A stretch of 64,000 bases of DNA from Ectobius pallidus (Eukaryota > Arthropoda > Insecta > Blattodea > Ectobiidae): positions 214,404,484 through 214,468,483 of the forward strand of contig CAXKWD010000001.1 of assembly GCA_964059195.1 (NCBI GenBank), in the 5' to 3' direction. The notes under the pieces were generated by a model. It saw nothing but the letters and a program-made list of their open reading frames with translations, was not told where the DNA came from and made no database searches. The position numbers and the translations under genes are program-made. Shown here piece by piece: positions 1-24,123 of this stretch. How positions within the stretch are numbered: position 1 is the stretch's first letter; the number at the start of each line of letters is the position of its first letter.

Positions 1-134
1 GCCCTTCAGGACTCGTGGAGGGTAATTTTTTACCATTTAGTTAATTGCATGGTAAACATTTTCATTTTTCATTCGAGATGGAGACAATTATTTATGGAGC
101 CACAGAATATTGTTTCTGTTGAACATTAAACTAA

Positions 135-442
135 AATAAACTCCTTGGCACTACATCCCTGAAGGGACAAGGCTTACCACCCAACTGCTGAATCATCTAC
201 CAAAGGTAGATGGCAGGAGTGGGGGGCATGTCGTCAGAATGCCGATACCCATGGCTGTTAATGGTGGTTTTCATGACCAGAGCTGCTACTTCTCTATCAA
301 GTAGCTCCACAATTTTAATCACGAGGCTGAGTGCATCCCGTTCCAGACCTCCCTACCTCAGAAAAACCCGAGGAGGTACCAGGGATCGAACCAGGGCCGA
401 TGGATCTGTAGTCAGCGATGCTAACCACAAGACCATGCCGGA
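135..442 (-). repeat. tRNA-derived SINE, family 1, copy 1
   Basis: This copy shares its length and order of blocks with copies at 32130-32407 (same strand) and 60205-60490 (opposite strand). Shared blocks include CATCCCTGAAGGGACAAGG near one end and a tRNA-like B box (GGTTCGATCCC type, degenerate here) at the other. The tRNA-like end lies near 380-440, so the element points to the minus strand. Open frames across it are not genes. Confidence 0.8.
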
Positions 443-481
443 AGTCTCTGTTGAACATTACATGACAATATTTTAGAAGAA

Positions 482-566
482 AAATTCCTCTGACAATGGG
501 ATTCAAACCCATGACCTTTGGCTTTCCATGCTCATGCTCTACCAACTGAGCTAGCCAGAGGTCAAT
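482..566 (-). repeat. tRNA-like sequence (pseudo-tRNA or SINE head)
   Basis: The reverse complement has a good pol III A box (TAGCTCAGTTGGTAGAGC), a T arm with a 5-bp stem around TTTGAAT, and pairing acceptor arms. The anticodon stem does not pair and the loop would read GGA, so this is a tRNA-derived remnant, not a working tRNA. The same T-arm block recurs inverted at 716-783. Confidence 0.6.
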
Positions 567-715
567 TCACAATACCAGATGGGATATTTCTCCTTTGATT
601 ACCCTTAATAAGTCTACCTCACTAAATTAGTGTGCCTCATAATACTGTATATGACGTAAATGTCTTTCATTGAGGGTTATCAGTCATAGGAGAGAGATAC
701 CATCTAGCACTGTGA

Positions 716-783
716 TTTTAACTCAGTTGGCTAGTTCAATTGGCAGGTCATGGGTTTGAATCCCAGTGTCAGTGAATTTTTCT
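716..783 (+). repeat. tRNA-like fragment, inverted relative to 482-566
   Basis: It contains GGTCATGGGTTTGAATCCCA, the same T-arm block as 482-566 in the opposite orientation, preceded by a degraded A-box-like CTCAGTTGG. The D and anticodon arms are damaged. With 482-566 it forms a head-to-head pair. Confidence 0.5.
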
Positions 784-1178
784 CCTAAAATATAATTTTT
801 GTTTGACTTTTTAAACAATAATTAGCTAGATTAATTTCATTTGAAAAGATACTAATTCCTGCACGTTAACTGCTTAATCACTAGATAGCAGCATGTTTGC
901 CTTAAATCCACTCCTCTCAGCACCCATGCTGTGGTAGTAAAAAAAGTGTTAAGAGCTATGAAGGAACTGCGATTCAGAATACTGAGAAGGTAAAACAAAT
1001 CACTGAATCAGCTCGTTTGAGGATTGAGAAGACTTTCGATTCACAGAGGTTTTGATTAATTCAAGATTCATTCATCTCTAGTGGGTTGAGATGGGGGAGG
1101 GTTCTTTGTCAGGAATCTGTGAAGCAAGAAAACTACGGTACCTTTTGAGGAGTAGTGATTAAAAAGAGATAAACTTAC
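784..1178. other. Intron sequence with no recognisable feature
   Basis: This AT-rich stretch lies downstream of the donor that ends the last visible SLC45 exon. I see no exon, repeat copy or RNA here. The final two membrane segments of the transporter are not in it. Confidence 0.5.
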
Positions 1179-13564
<12,386 letters not shown>

Positions 13565-13807
13565 TACACTCGCATCTTAATCACACACAGACTTCCTACT
13601 TGTTGCGCCCATCTCGGTCATTCATAATTCAATGGCAGAGTGGAAAAACCTTGCAAGCAACAAATTTTAAATTTTATGTTATTTTGAATCGTAATCATTG
13701 TTTAATAGAACTCTCTCGGTCTACCTAAAGTTCTATTTTACGGCCTGGACTGTAAAAAAAGGTGCAAACCCGTTAAGGGTAAAGAAAAAGGTGCTAGCAC
13801 GTTATAG

Positions 13808-14129
13808 CAGTGGTTCCCAAACTTTTTAGTCCGCGGACCCTTGAAAAAAATTAAAATTTCGCGGACACCCTCTGGGGTTTGGAAAAAAAAGAAAGAACGA
13901 AAGAAAAAAAAAGAAAAAAACTAAATAAATACTTTGAGTCAAATGTATTAAATTCACTAGACAAAATAACACTATCAATGGTAACAAACAGAGTTTACTC
14001 CTTAATGTGAACAGTGAAGCTGCTTTAGAAGATATGTAATTTGAGAAAATTACGGGATATCCTATTTCTTCTTAAACCGCCTGCGGACCCCCTGAAATAC
14101 CATCGCGGACCCCACTTTGGGAATCACTG
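13808..14129. mobile_element. Non-autonomous hAT element, CAGTGGTTCCCAAACTT termini
   Basis: The ends CAGTGGTTCCCAAACTTTTT and CCACTTTGGGAATCACTG are inverted, each next to a CGCGGACCC block. Flanking 8-mers CGTTATAG (13800-13807 and 14130-14137) are identical. A second, slightly shorter copy is at 36595-36872. Confidence 0.93.
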
Positions 14130-14239
14130 CGTTATAGCGATTATTAAGGATATCACCAGATGCCACTGTCGTTCGCTTTTTTTTTCGTAGAAATAAGCAA
14201 TCATCAATTTCCTTTGTTTTAGTACACAGTTTTAGGACC

Positions 14240-14485
14240 ACGGAGGTCCAGAGGGTTACAGATTTTAGATATTCGGCACGTGAAGGTGGTAAGGTGGTCA
14301 GCCTTATGCACCGGTCGCCCTTTACCCCCAGGATTGCTCTGTTATAGGCTGAGCCGACCCCAGGGCCATAGTGCCACCAGAAGGATTAGGCCAGCTGAAA
14401 AACTCCAACGACCTCATCGGGGATCGTACCCGCGACCTTCCGGTTTTTAGTGCAGCGCCTCAACCACTACGCTACGGCGTACCCC
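14240..14485 (-). repeat. tRNA-derived SINE, family 3
   Basis: The minus strand starts with a tRNA-like head: A box TAGCGTAGTGGTTGAGGCGC and B box GGTACGATCCC at normal spacing. The body contains GTGCCACCAGAAGGATTAGG on the plus strand. No other copy is visible in the window. Confidence 0.7.
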
Positions 14486-14699
14486 CACTACAAATACTAT
14501 TATTCCTTCTATCATTACTATTATCGCGTATCTACTGATACATAAATTCATAAACATAATTAACTATTTCAGTTTTGAGAATTTGCTCCATAAACTAGAT
14601 TGGTTTTGACACAGCACAAACGTAAGCCAACTGGCATGTTGTTCCTTTATGTTGACTTTAAGACTGGGAGAACTCATACTTACTCAATGGAAATAGATA

Positions 14700-15040
14700 A
14701 AGGAAGCTAAAGGAATATTATATATTTTATGGAACCCGGAGGTTCATTGCCGCACTTATATGAACCCTCCATTCAAACCTATTCTGTGCTAACTCCATCC
14801 AACCATCCCTCGCAAATCCTACTTATCTTAAATCTATCCTAACATTGTCCTACCACCTACGTCTAAGGCCTTCCAAGTGGTCTTTTCCTTCGGGTCTCCC
14901 AATCAATATTTTTTAGATATGTCTTTCCTCCCTCATGCGCGCAACATGTCCAGCCCATTTCATCGTCCGTGATTTAATTACCCTTACTGTATTAGGTGAA
15001 GAGTACAGGTTAAGAAGCTCGTCCGAATATTTTCCTAAGC
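14700..15040 (-). mobile_element. LINE 3' end fragment (endonuclease/reverse-transcriptase type)
   Basis: The reverse complement matches the C-terminal coding end and 3' tail found at 57648-58118, including GGACATGTTGCGCGCATG, GAAGACCACTTGGAAGGCC-type and GAACCTCCGGGTTCC. It is 5'-truncated and frameshifted. Confidence 0.8.
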
Positions 15041-15340
15041 CCCCTAATTTTCGAACACAATATTACGACTGATTTATGGTTGACACTTCCTTAACTTTGC
15101 CTTATTAGAGGCTGCCACATGGACAAAGTGATACAAACAGCAGACCGTCCATTAAAGTGAAAATTGAAATATCATATATGCAATGATCCAAAAATTGAAA
15201 AGAAAAAGAGAAAAGTACATAAGGCATACTGTTAATGAATTATGTTTGTTACTTTGAATAGTGCGTCTTTACACAGACGGACATATTTTTTCCCACTTGC
15301 CAAGTAATCTTAGAAATTAAATTCTGGCACTTAATGCAAA

Positions 15341-15344
<4 letters not shown>

Positions 15345-15389
<45 letters not shown>
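15345..15389. repeat. (TA)n microsatellite
   Basis: An uninterrupted TA run of about 44 bp immediately precedes a family R copy. Confidence 0.97.
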
Positions 15390-15393
<4 letters not shown>

Positions 15394-15397
15394 GTTG

Positions 15398-16055
15398 CTT
15401 ATTAAGTGCCAGTATGGTACTTATGAGAATTTGTGCGGGGTGTGAAATTGTCTGTCCATGTGTCTGTAGGCGCGATAACTCACATCCGCTTTATCAGCTT
15501 TTCATGAAACTTGGTATACGCATTTGTAATGTCCATGGCAAGAATTCTGTTTATTTTGGACCAAATCGGTTGACCGGTACCGGAGTAACGACTAATTAAA
15601 GGTCACATGCTTTTTAAATGGGAAATCGTGACTATTCTACCCATACAATGCCGCTTTGCTATCATTGAGGGCCTTCACTCCAATGCAGTCAGATATTTGT
15701 TTATTTCGTTGATAAAGTTGAAATGAGTACTACCTGAATACTGTTATATACACAAGGTATATTACTCCGAAATAATTAGGCCTACGTAGGCTACATTAAG
15801 CGGAGTTCTTTGCCAGTGCATTTTGTAAAATGTCGACTTTCTTTTAAAATGTCTTATATCAGTGTTCTCGAGTATGAATTTAGGTCAAGTATCAAATTTT
15901 AGAGCATTGTCCTTCCACAAGTTCTGCTTAATGAATCGATCTGGAGCTTAACTCGGAGATAGATCACAAAAATAATTTATTTTCTGTATATCATAATTGC
16001 AATTATCACTGATTAAACAAAAGCATTCTGGCACGTTGTTACATCAGATACCTGA
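15398..16055 (+). repeat. Repeat family R, near full-length copy
   Basis: It runs from AAGTGCCAGTATGGTACTT to GCATTCTGGCACGTTGTTAC. The inverted GTGCCAGAATG-type ends suggest a DNA element of about 650 bp. The internal open frames are short and not conserved between copies. Confidence 0.7.
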
Positions 16056-16540
16056 TTTTATGTTTTCGACATAACTATCAGTTTCTTGATAACCTTCAAC
16101 CGTGATATTTTCCTCCGAAAAGAATGTTAGTAACATAATAGAAGAGTAATAAATAGCAAGCAGAGAAAGCACGGAATATAGAAAAAGTATGAAGTAGAGT
16201 GTAAAGGGGACCCAGGCTATTTGAACGCTAATAGGATTACGCCTTGCAATATGGACTACCTGCTCACACTGAAGCCACACTAGGTTTCTAATAGGATCAG
16301 TCAGCCAATCACAAACTGCCACGTCAGCCTGACATATCTATAATAGCTATGACCTCAGTTCACACTGACAAGAGGTCCTTCAAACTTGGGGTGCTCATTG
16401 TTATTGGACAACAGTTGACATTCAATGCTAGAATAACAGCGGAGGGGGAAAATCTGACGTTAATCACTCACATAACTTCCTCATAGTACGTGTCTTATAA
16501 CTAACATTAGAGAGTTTATTGGAAAAATGTATGAAATAAA

Positions 16541-17145
16541 ATCAGGTAAACTGATGTAACAAAGTGTCAGAATGCTTTTGTTTAATCAGTGATAATTGCA
16601 ATTATGATATGCAGAAAATAAGATATTTTTGTAATTGATTTCCGAGTTAAGCTCCAGATCGATTCATTAAGCAGGGCTTTTGTTTAATCAGTGATAATTG
16701 CAATTATGATATGCAGAAAATAAGATATTTTTGTAATTGATTTCCGAGTTAAGCTCCAGATCGATTCATTAAGCAGGGCTTACGAAAGAATAAAGGTCTA
16801 GTTTGATAAGCATATGTGTAGGTAGTGTTATTTGTCAAAGCTCCCTGTATTGCAACTTCCAAAGTCGTGTAAAACAATAGGTTGTCATGAGAACTGATTT
16901 GCGTTTTATAAATAATATATTACCATAAAATAGGCACTAAATTGGGCATTAATCCGGTACGGTCAACCGATTTGGTCCAATATCAATAGGCTGTTTCCAT
17001 GGACGTTATAAATGCATATACCAAATTTCATAAAAATCTGATAAAGCGTATTTGAGTTATCGCGCTTACAGACTCGCGGACGGACAGACAGACATTTTCC
17101 CGTCCACCACACAATTTCAGAAAGTATCATTCTGGCACTAACAAA
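16541..17145 (-). repeat. Repeat family R, copy with internal 102-bp tandem duplication
   Basis: The copy is in minus orientation. Positions 16574-16675 are repeated at 16676-16777 with essentially no difference, starting at GCTTTTGTTTAATCAGTG. Other copies of the family carry this segment once, so the duplication is recent and local. Confidence 0.8.
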
Positions 17146-19807
17146 CTGAATATTTTGATGTATTGAAAAAAGAAATTGAATAAAATGCACCATACGCTCA
17201 TTCCTATTGATATATTTTAATACAAGTTAAGTTATGTTAAATCAATATGTTTTTCCAAATAGCTTTGTGGGCTACATTTGGCCCTCGGGCCGCCAGTTGG
17301 GAACCCCTGCTCTACAGTGTTGCCGTTCAGTGTGCATTTGTTCGATGCTACAAATGAATTATTTTTATACTATTTTTTCATCCATTTTGCGTTAATGCAA
17401 TCATGGTGGAAACTCGAGTTTCCTACATACAATTTCAATCTTATCTGTCCTTACTTCCTTTTTAGGTAGATTTCGAAGAAAAATCTACCTATTGCAATGG
17501 ATACCACTTTATGATTTTCGAAAAATTCTTTCATATCTTTACGTTTCATGCTCCCCTAAGTACGAAACCACCGCCCGTTCAAAAAAAATTTTTGTGATAT
17601 TTATATATATATATATATATTTATATCTTTACACGATAGCGGCCGTAATTTTGAAGATATTTGAACCAAATTTTATTATGTTATTTCTAGGCCCAATAGT
17701 TCGGACAAGTTCGTTAATGGGCAAAATTGGCCCAAGGGGGTGGTCGGGGGAGGGGGTTGAAATTTTAAAACATTTATATCTCGGCCCCTATGAAGTATAG
17801 AGGGAAACTTTGTTTGAATAAATTAGAGTACTCCCTATGGAGTTCACAGTGACACCAACAATTCGGGGGTTCAAGTGAGGGTGGGGGTGGGGGTGGGGGA
17901 TGAAAATTCGAAACTTTTGAAACCACGTCTTGTGGGGTATCGTTGAAAAGCTCTTGATGAGTACTCTACAAATCAATAAATAGTTTCTTGATAGCTCTCA
18001 TATGACGCGAGATTTTAATGTTTGAAAATAATAACACTTAAAAGAATTATTATAATATCATAATTTTGTCTTGTTTAGCGGCTTTGCTAATTTTATTCAT
18101 TGCTGATCTTGCGCACGGCCTCCCAGAATATTATATCCTATTCTTGTTGTCAAAACAAATGATTGTAGGCTCTTCCTCTTTACCGAATTCAGTTCTTATT
18201 ACTGCAGGTTTACCATGCCAAGGCTAAAGAAAAAGAGTGCTATGCAGCGACAATAAATTAAACCAAAAGCACTTCGAAATCTATCTCCGCCTGTAGGCCT
18301 GCCTAAAGGGATTTTTATTTATTTATATTGACTACGGTAATTCATCAGGCAGCTATGATGGGTTGGTATAGGCCATTATTTGTGCATGCGTTGATCGCCA
18401 CCCAGATTTAGATTTTTAAGGTTGGTATGGCATAAAACACCAATTAGGGATCAGCTGATTAAATTAATTGCCGTCCTTTATTTTACCTGTTTTTACTTAT
18501 TTTCCCTTTGTAGAAAAAAATTGTGTGTAATGTGTGCATAAAAATATCTCGGAAATAGAAAAAAACTGCTTCGTCTTTGTTTTTATAATTTTTCCTCGAT
18601 TCTATTAAGACACAATTTCAAAACGAGTACCGCAATGTTTCCTGCTTTTTCACACGTAGCCTATCCTTAAATCTTCGTGATGTCGCTTGCTTGCGTGCAC
18701 TAATTGCATACATCCTCTGGCAAAGGTCTCTCAATCGAATCTACTTGTGATCCATCGTTACTTTGGGCGTATTGCCCCTGTGTTGATATTCTACACACAC
18801 TATAAGCTTGTTAAACGTTTTCTGCCGCGCGAAGAGGTGGAAGTCAAGTCTTTTCAACCCAGCTGAAATGTCCACCAGAATAAATTGTGACCCAGAAACA
18901 ATAAAATAGTTATGGGGACTTGTCACTACCGTCTTCGTGTTGAGAATGAAGATATAAATCTTAGCAGTTTAATTACTTAACGACAGATGGCAACGCAATC
19001 CCGTGGGCGTCATGCCGTCTGCAGAACCACCTGTGTCCTACACAAATCACAATATAAAGAGTGTCCACAAAATTCATGTTTATATACAGCATGGACGTCG
19101 CAAAAGATGACACATATAGAAACTTGACTTCAAATTCTGTTAACAGAACCTGTATTCCACTCACACGCCGCGTGTTTGATGTTGACCAATAACGTTTAGC
19201 AATTCCTCGGAAAACGACCAATCACGACCGTTTATCTTATAATATGCTTCCTAGGGCCGCAAGGAAGCAATTTTATTTGATAAAACGTCAGTTCGATACT
19301 GGACACGTAAAAGATGAACGTGCTATGATTAATACGTCACATTCTGCCAGTGAACAGAATGAAAACACATTATTTTATACAAAAAACTTATTTAGAAATT
19401 GAAATAATATAAACGTGTATTGATTAAAAGGACTATTTCGATTCAGTGCAAGCCAGTTCATCTGCTTTTATAGAGTTCTGATGCTGACGCACTCTATGTT
19501 GTGATAACGTGTTGGGAACTCGAATTGATGCATGGACTGTTCATTCATCTAGTACGCCGTGATCTCATAGCGGACAGAATATGGACAACAAAGTAAGAAG
19601 ATAATTATTTACAAAATGCTACACTTTATTTGTGGAATAGTCTTAAAAAAATCCTACAACAACTTCGTTCTCGGAAATATTTGGATAAACTCGTGATCTC
19701 TCGTGATATTACCTATGATAAAACATCAGCTTAAGTTAAGGTATCGGTATGCAGTGAACAATAGTCACTTATTTGCGTTTGCAACGAGCGGAATAAACAC
19801 CTCGTTA
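17146..19807. other. Intergenic stretch without supported genes
   Basis: It contains a fragment with hAT-like ends near 17265-17310 (GGCCCTCGGGCCGCCAGTTG), AT-rich sequence with two G-rich blocks (17735-17756 and 17877-17899) beside similar AAATTTT/AAACATTT text, and a block at about 19150-19205 (CCGCGTGTTTGATGTTGACC) that recurs near 40060. I see no exon. Confidence 0.5.
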
Positions 19808-20608
19808 TCTATACCGGTATATATAAAAACGAATGTATGTGTGTCTGTCCTTTATGCATTACTAAACCATTCATCCGATCACCATGAAACTTTGGGAAAT
19901 TGTTGAGTACATTCCCGCGCAGGTTTCTGGCATAGTAAATTTTTAATTTTAGCTTTCGTTCGCGAGTTATGAGCGAAAAACGGGAAGACATGCATTTTTT
20001 TTGCGCTTTTGAAGCATCGGTACTCACAATCAGTAATACATTTCAGTTGTCATATCAGTTGCAGTTGGCTTTGTCTATTTGGAAATAAAAGCGTCGCGAT
20101 CGCTTGAATTTTGTAAACCCAAGTTGATCGATTCATTTGTTTATAATGTCAAGGCACGCAGATATCTGAAATTTTCAACCTAGACGGCAGAGGGATAATG
20201 AATATAGGTCTCAATGCGTAAACATGGTTCGATTTAGACGACACTCACTGTGCAGGGGTTTTCTGGGCCAGGGAACTCGATATTGAGTTTTTTTCCCCCC
20301 ATGCTGCGCTTTCTAATCATGGAATTCACTTCAAAGCAGGATTTATAGTTGTTTCATTAATTAGGCTTATTAGACCTATGAATGTTTCGTGTGCAAAGTG
20401 TTAATAAATATAATATTTTTATTATTTTGCTCTTAATTGCTAATCTTTCGATTAATTATAGTGGGCGTATTATTTTATGAGGGAATAGTTTCAGTGTGAT
20501 AAGTCGTTCTTCCTCATTTCAAATTCTAAATACCTATATAAGGACCTATAAGTTATTTTCGAATTTACAAAATACAAAACCCGAGCGACGCCGGGCCTTT
20601 TAAGCTAG
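19808..20608 (+). mobile_element. Non-autonomous Helitron
   Basis: The 5' end TCTATACCGGTATATATAAA followed by a GTATGTGTGTCTGTCC block and the 3' end ACCCGAGCGACGCCGGGCC (imperfect hairpin), shortly followed by CTAG, are typical Helitron termini. The element sits between A (19807) and T (20609), the expected target, with no duplication. At 801 bp it has no Rep/helicase coding. Parts of its interior recur at 53430-54175. Confidence 0.8.
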
Positions 20609-20775
20609 TTTTTTTAAATAAATAACTTATTTGGAAATACTTGCTAGTAAATAAGCAATAATCACACTCCACAGAACAATAAAGCATTGAGTCTTAAAAC
20701 ATACTCTATTTCAACTACTACAGATTGAATCATTTGTACTCAACTAATCGGATCCGGCAGTATTCATTAGGCCTA

Positions 20776-21434
20776 TACGAGGGAGAATCAAATGAAAACA
20801 GCAATTAATTTTTTCCCACTATTTTACTGCAGAAAGAATGTTTGCTTGTACATTATTGTTCTACTTAGTCCCCTCCCAGTTCAACGCACTTAAGCCATCG
20901 GATAGGAAGTGCTTCGATACCGCGTGAGAAAAATTCTTTCGGTTGACGCTGTAGCCGATTGGATGTCTTCATCAGACTTGAACTTCTGCCCTCCAAGGTG
21001 ATCCTTTAATGAACCAAATATGTGGAAATCTGATGGTCCCAAATCTGGCGATTATGGCGGATGTCGTCGACGGTTTTCATTGTTGCACGAGGAGCATGAG
21101 GACGGGCGTTATCATGTTGAAGTAAAACACCTGCACTCAGCAATCTCCTTCGCTTTGGCACTATCGGATTTCCTCATTTTTGGCCCATTAAAAGGAGCAC
21201 CTTGGAGGGCAGAAGTTCAAGTCTGATTAAGACGTCCAATCGACGGTGTATGAGTGGCTACAGCCTCAACGAAAATAATTTTTCTCAAGCGGTATCGAAG
21301 CACTTCCTATCCAATGACGTAAGTGCAATGAACTGGGAGGGGACTAAGTAGAAAAATAATGCACAAGCAAACATACTTCCTTCAGTAAAATAGTGGAAAA
21401 AATTAATTGCGTTTTTCATTTGATTCTCCCCGTA
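20776..21434. mobile_element. mariner-derived foldback element (family 2)
   Basis: The ends TACGAGGGAGAATCAAATGA and TCATTTGATTCTCCCCGTA are inverted. Arms of at least 235 bp pair, and each arm encodes the C-terminal part of a mariner-type transposase (for example DFLIFGPLKGAPW on the plus strand at the centre, RYRSTSYPM in both). The halves face each other, so no full transposase can be made. The flanking TA fits mariner insertion. Confidence 0.82.
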
Positions 21435-21860
21435 CCTTCCGTCATGCATTATGCTAGTCTCCCTCTTAGCTGATAAGTAAAGTAGAATAAATATGCACTT
21501 ACCTAGTACATCGATGTGTCTTCTTGCCTTGCCTACGCATGATAAGCATCTAATCTGGTCTTCTCCCATCTAATGCAGCTTCGAGGCAGATTTTAGTATC
21601 CATGGTATGTATGGAACCTGAGGGCTCTGGAAACTTAGCACGAGTAGTTAGAGGAATGCATGGATGTCCATGTGACCACCACCACCATTATTACTATATT
21701 TACTACTCTATTTCCTGTTGTAGTAATGTATCACTGCGCTTACCTTATTATTTACTATGAATACTCAGCAGCTGGTACAAATTTTAATAAATGAAAAACG
21801 TCGTTTAACACAGACTATTCCATTCATACGCCGCGTGTTTGGTATTCCCCGAGGCGTATA

Positions 21861-22388
21861 AAGGGCGTTAATGAATAACACCGAAATATTTTACCTGTGT
21901 ATAGAGAGGACATAGACAAGCAACTTTTATTAGCAGATTTTTCCTCTATGGATTCAATTTTTCCAGTTACAGCATAAAATCTCCCAGAGCATGGCCGCCA
22001 CTGGCTTCTAATATTAGAAAAAAATGCAAAACAAAGGAACTTCGTTGTTAACACTGTAGTAAGTAGTTATGAATAAAAAAAAAAAAAGACTAATGCAGTG
22101 GCGACCAGTCATGTGATTAGTCTGTAAATTTTGCAGATTATGGAAACACTAAATTATGATATAGCTGTTGACGATTGATTAAGAGTCAGGTTTTTATCCA
22201 TCACTAGGAAGGCATGAAGTCAATTTAATGAACAATTCAACTTTACTTCGCGTAATTATTGCCCTGCTTTAATGCCCTGCAGGATACACATTTTACGTCA
22301 TAGAGCAAAAATTTCCTAATAAAAGTTGCTTGTGTAAGTCTCCTCTATTTACAGGTAAAATATTTCGGTGTTATTTATTAACACCCTG
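21861..22388. mobile_element. TA-flanked foldback element, TGTTAATGAATAACACCG termini, copy 1
   Basis: The left end GGGCGTTAATGAATAACACC and right end GTTATTTATTAACACCCTGT are inverted; about 90 bp of each arm pair (ACCTGTGTATAGAGAGGACA). Other copies are at 25361-25888 and 28522-29131. Confidence 0.8.
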
Positions 22389-22936
22389 TATAGATACATT
22401 CCACCTTGCATTAATGAGGGTAAAAGATTTTTCGTTTTTATATTATTTAGTATAGTAAGAGTAGTGTAAAAGTAAGTTTTCGACCTAGAAAACCCTAGAG
22501 AAACGACAAAATTGTTGCGCTTTTTTCAGTTTGTCAGAAAAATTACCTATATGCAAACTCCTAGCAAAGTTTTTCTATCACCTTTCGAAAGATCATATAT
22601 GTAGTTATATATTCGTTAAAAAAACCTATCCCTCTAGTGAGGATGAAAATTAATTCCGAAAGGCGTAACTCTTTAAAACCAACATATATACAAAATAAGA
22701 AATAAAATTAAAACAGTCTATTATGTATTCCTAAAACTTTACACTTGTATAAAGAATTCATACTTCTTACTTATGTTTCGCCTACAAGTTAACGATTAAA
22801 ATAGTTCTGTTGTACAGATGAGGAACTATTTTCTGTGCTTCGTCTTTTACTGCAATCTTAGCTCAAATAGTTCTACGTTCCATCGGTGAATTTTGGTAAG
22901 AAGCAGACATAACCTCACAGAACAGACTTCGCTCGA
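22389..22936. other. Unassigned intergenic sequence
   Basis: It is AT-rich, with no repeat copy or exon recognised. Confidence 0.4.
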
Positions 22937-23449
22937 ATGAGCGGCGACAAGACTTGGCTTTCAGACAGATTTGCACAAGCCAGTGGCGTTTCAAGTGCAG
23001 ACGCTAGACACGTCTTTAGTACTGAGGCATTGGACACCCTTAAGCCGTTACAGGCTTGTATCGATTCTTCTTGTATCGAAGGAGATCAGCGAAATGTTTT
23101 AACAAATTCTTGTTTATTGCAATACACAGGAAGTTTCATTACAGCGGCCTGTCACCCAGAAGTCCTGTCGCTATACAGCATGTGCCACAAATCCTACGCT
23201 TCAGAAGTACACTTACTACCAAATATCTCAAGGTGCAAACAGCACAAAGCTCGAATCCCATATGAATTACGCAAGTCACCGGAACATCATTTGGGCAAAA
23301 GACTCAAGTCAACATGTTTTCAGGTAGAAGGCATATTACATTTCAGGTATTTATATACCGCAAGACAATACGAATTTTTTTTTCTCTTATGTCTATCTAT
23401 TTTCCTAGAACTGCATTTTTACACTCCTTTTAGACCTGTCAATCAGTGA
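22937..23449 (+). CDS. Unrecognised 170-codon open frame
   Basis: This is the longest plus-strand open frame outside repeats that I can see. The product starts MSGDKTWLSDRFAQASGVSS and has several Cys and His residues (CIDSSC, then CHPEVLSLYSMCHKSY) but no family I know. The first 350 bp are less AT-rich than their surroundings. A possible donor (TTTTCAG/GTAGAAGG) at about codon 130 is followed by AT-rich sequence, so the last 40 codons may be intron read-through. A second open segment (23596-23790) follows with LGVRKEATSKPG. It could be a real exon, a decayed transposon gene or chance. Confidence 0.22.
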   Translation: MSGDKTWLSDRFAQASGVSSADARHVFSTEALDTLKPLQACIDSSCIEGDQRNVLTNSCLLQYTGSFITAACHPEVLSLYSMCHKSYASEVHLLPNISRCKQHKARIPYELRKSPEHHLGKRLKSTCFQVEGILHFRYLYTARQYEFFFLLCLSIFLELHFYTPFRPVNQ

Positions 23450-24123
23450 ACACCAACTCAATTAGGCTACTTGTAAACAGACAGGACCTAACATCCTCAG
23501 TCCCGTGAAACATTTGCCCTATTTTAGCTACAGTTTAAAGAAGCTGCTTTTCGTGTGGATCCGACACCAATGCAGAATGACTTCCAGCTGGTGACGTGAT
23601 TAGTATTGTCCACAGTAAATACTTCAATTCAGAAATCGCAAAGAAAAGAAATAGCCGCACTAGCCTATTAGGAGTCCGCAAAGAGGCTACTTCAAAACCT
23701 GGACATAATCAGTATAGATTTTCCGGATTAGAAAAAAATGATATGTTTTCATTTCTAGAAAAACAATGGTATGAGATGAAGACGTCTTAACTCGGAATGC
23801 ACATTATATTCCCCTCTCACTTTTGGGCTGCACCACCCATTAAAGAGTGGCTTCACAGACAAATTGGGCAGAAACATTCAGGTATTTTAACAAGCATACT
23901 CTGTGTTTTACAGATTATTAAAGAACCTGTAAAAATCATTTCACAAATAAGCAGCTAACAAACGAAGTGAAACCGCAAACTTAGCAATAGGAGCATCTCG
24001 GAAACGGTGGAATAAATACGAAATTAATAAATTGCCTTGTTTAGAATATATAAAATATATAATTTATGGGATAGCTTCTAACTATCACACAAAATACAAG
24101 GGGCAGATAAACTGAAAAAAAAA
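23450..24123. other. Unassigned intergenic sequence
   Basis: It holds the open segment 23596-23790 mentioned with the preceding frame. Otherwise I see no repeat or gene signature. Confidence 0.4.

Noticed and set aside
482..566. Functional tRNA gene
   Set aside because: A and B boxes are good, but the anticodon stem fails to pair and the block recurs nearby as a fragment.
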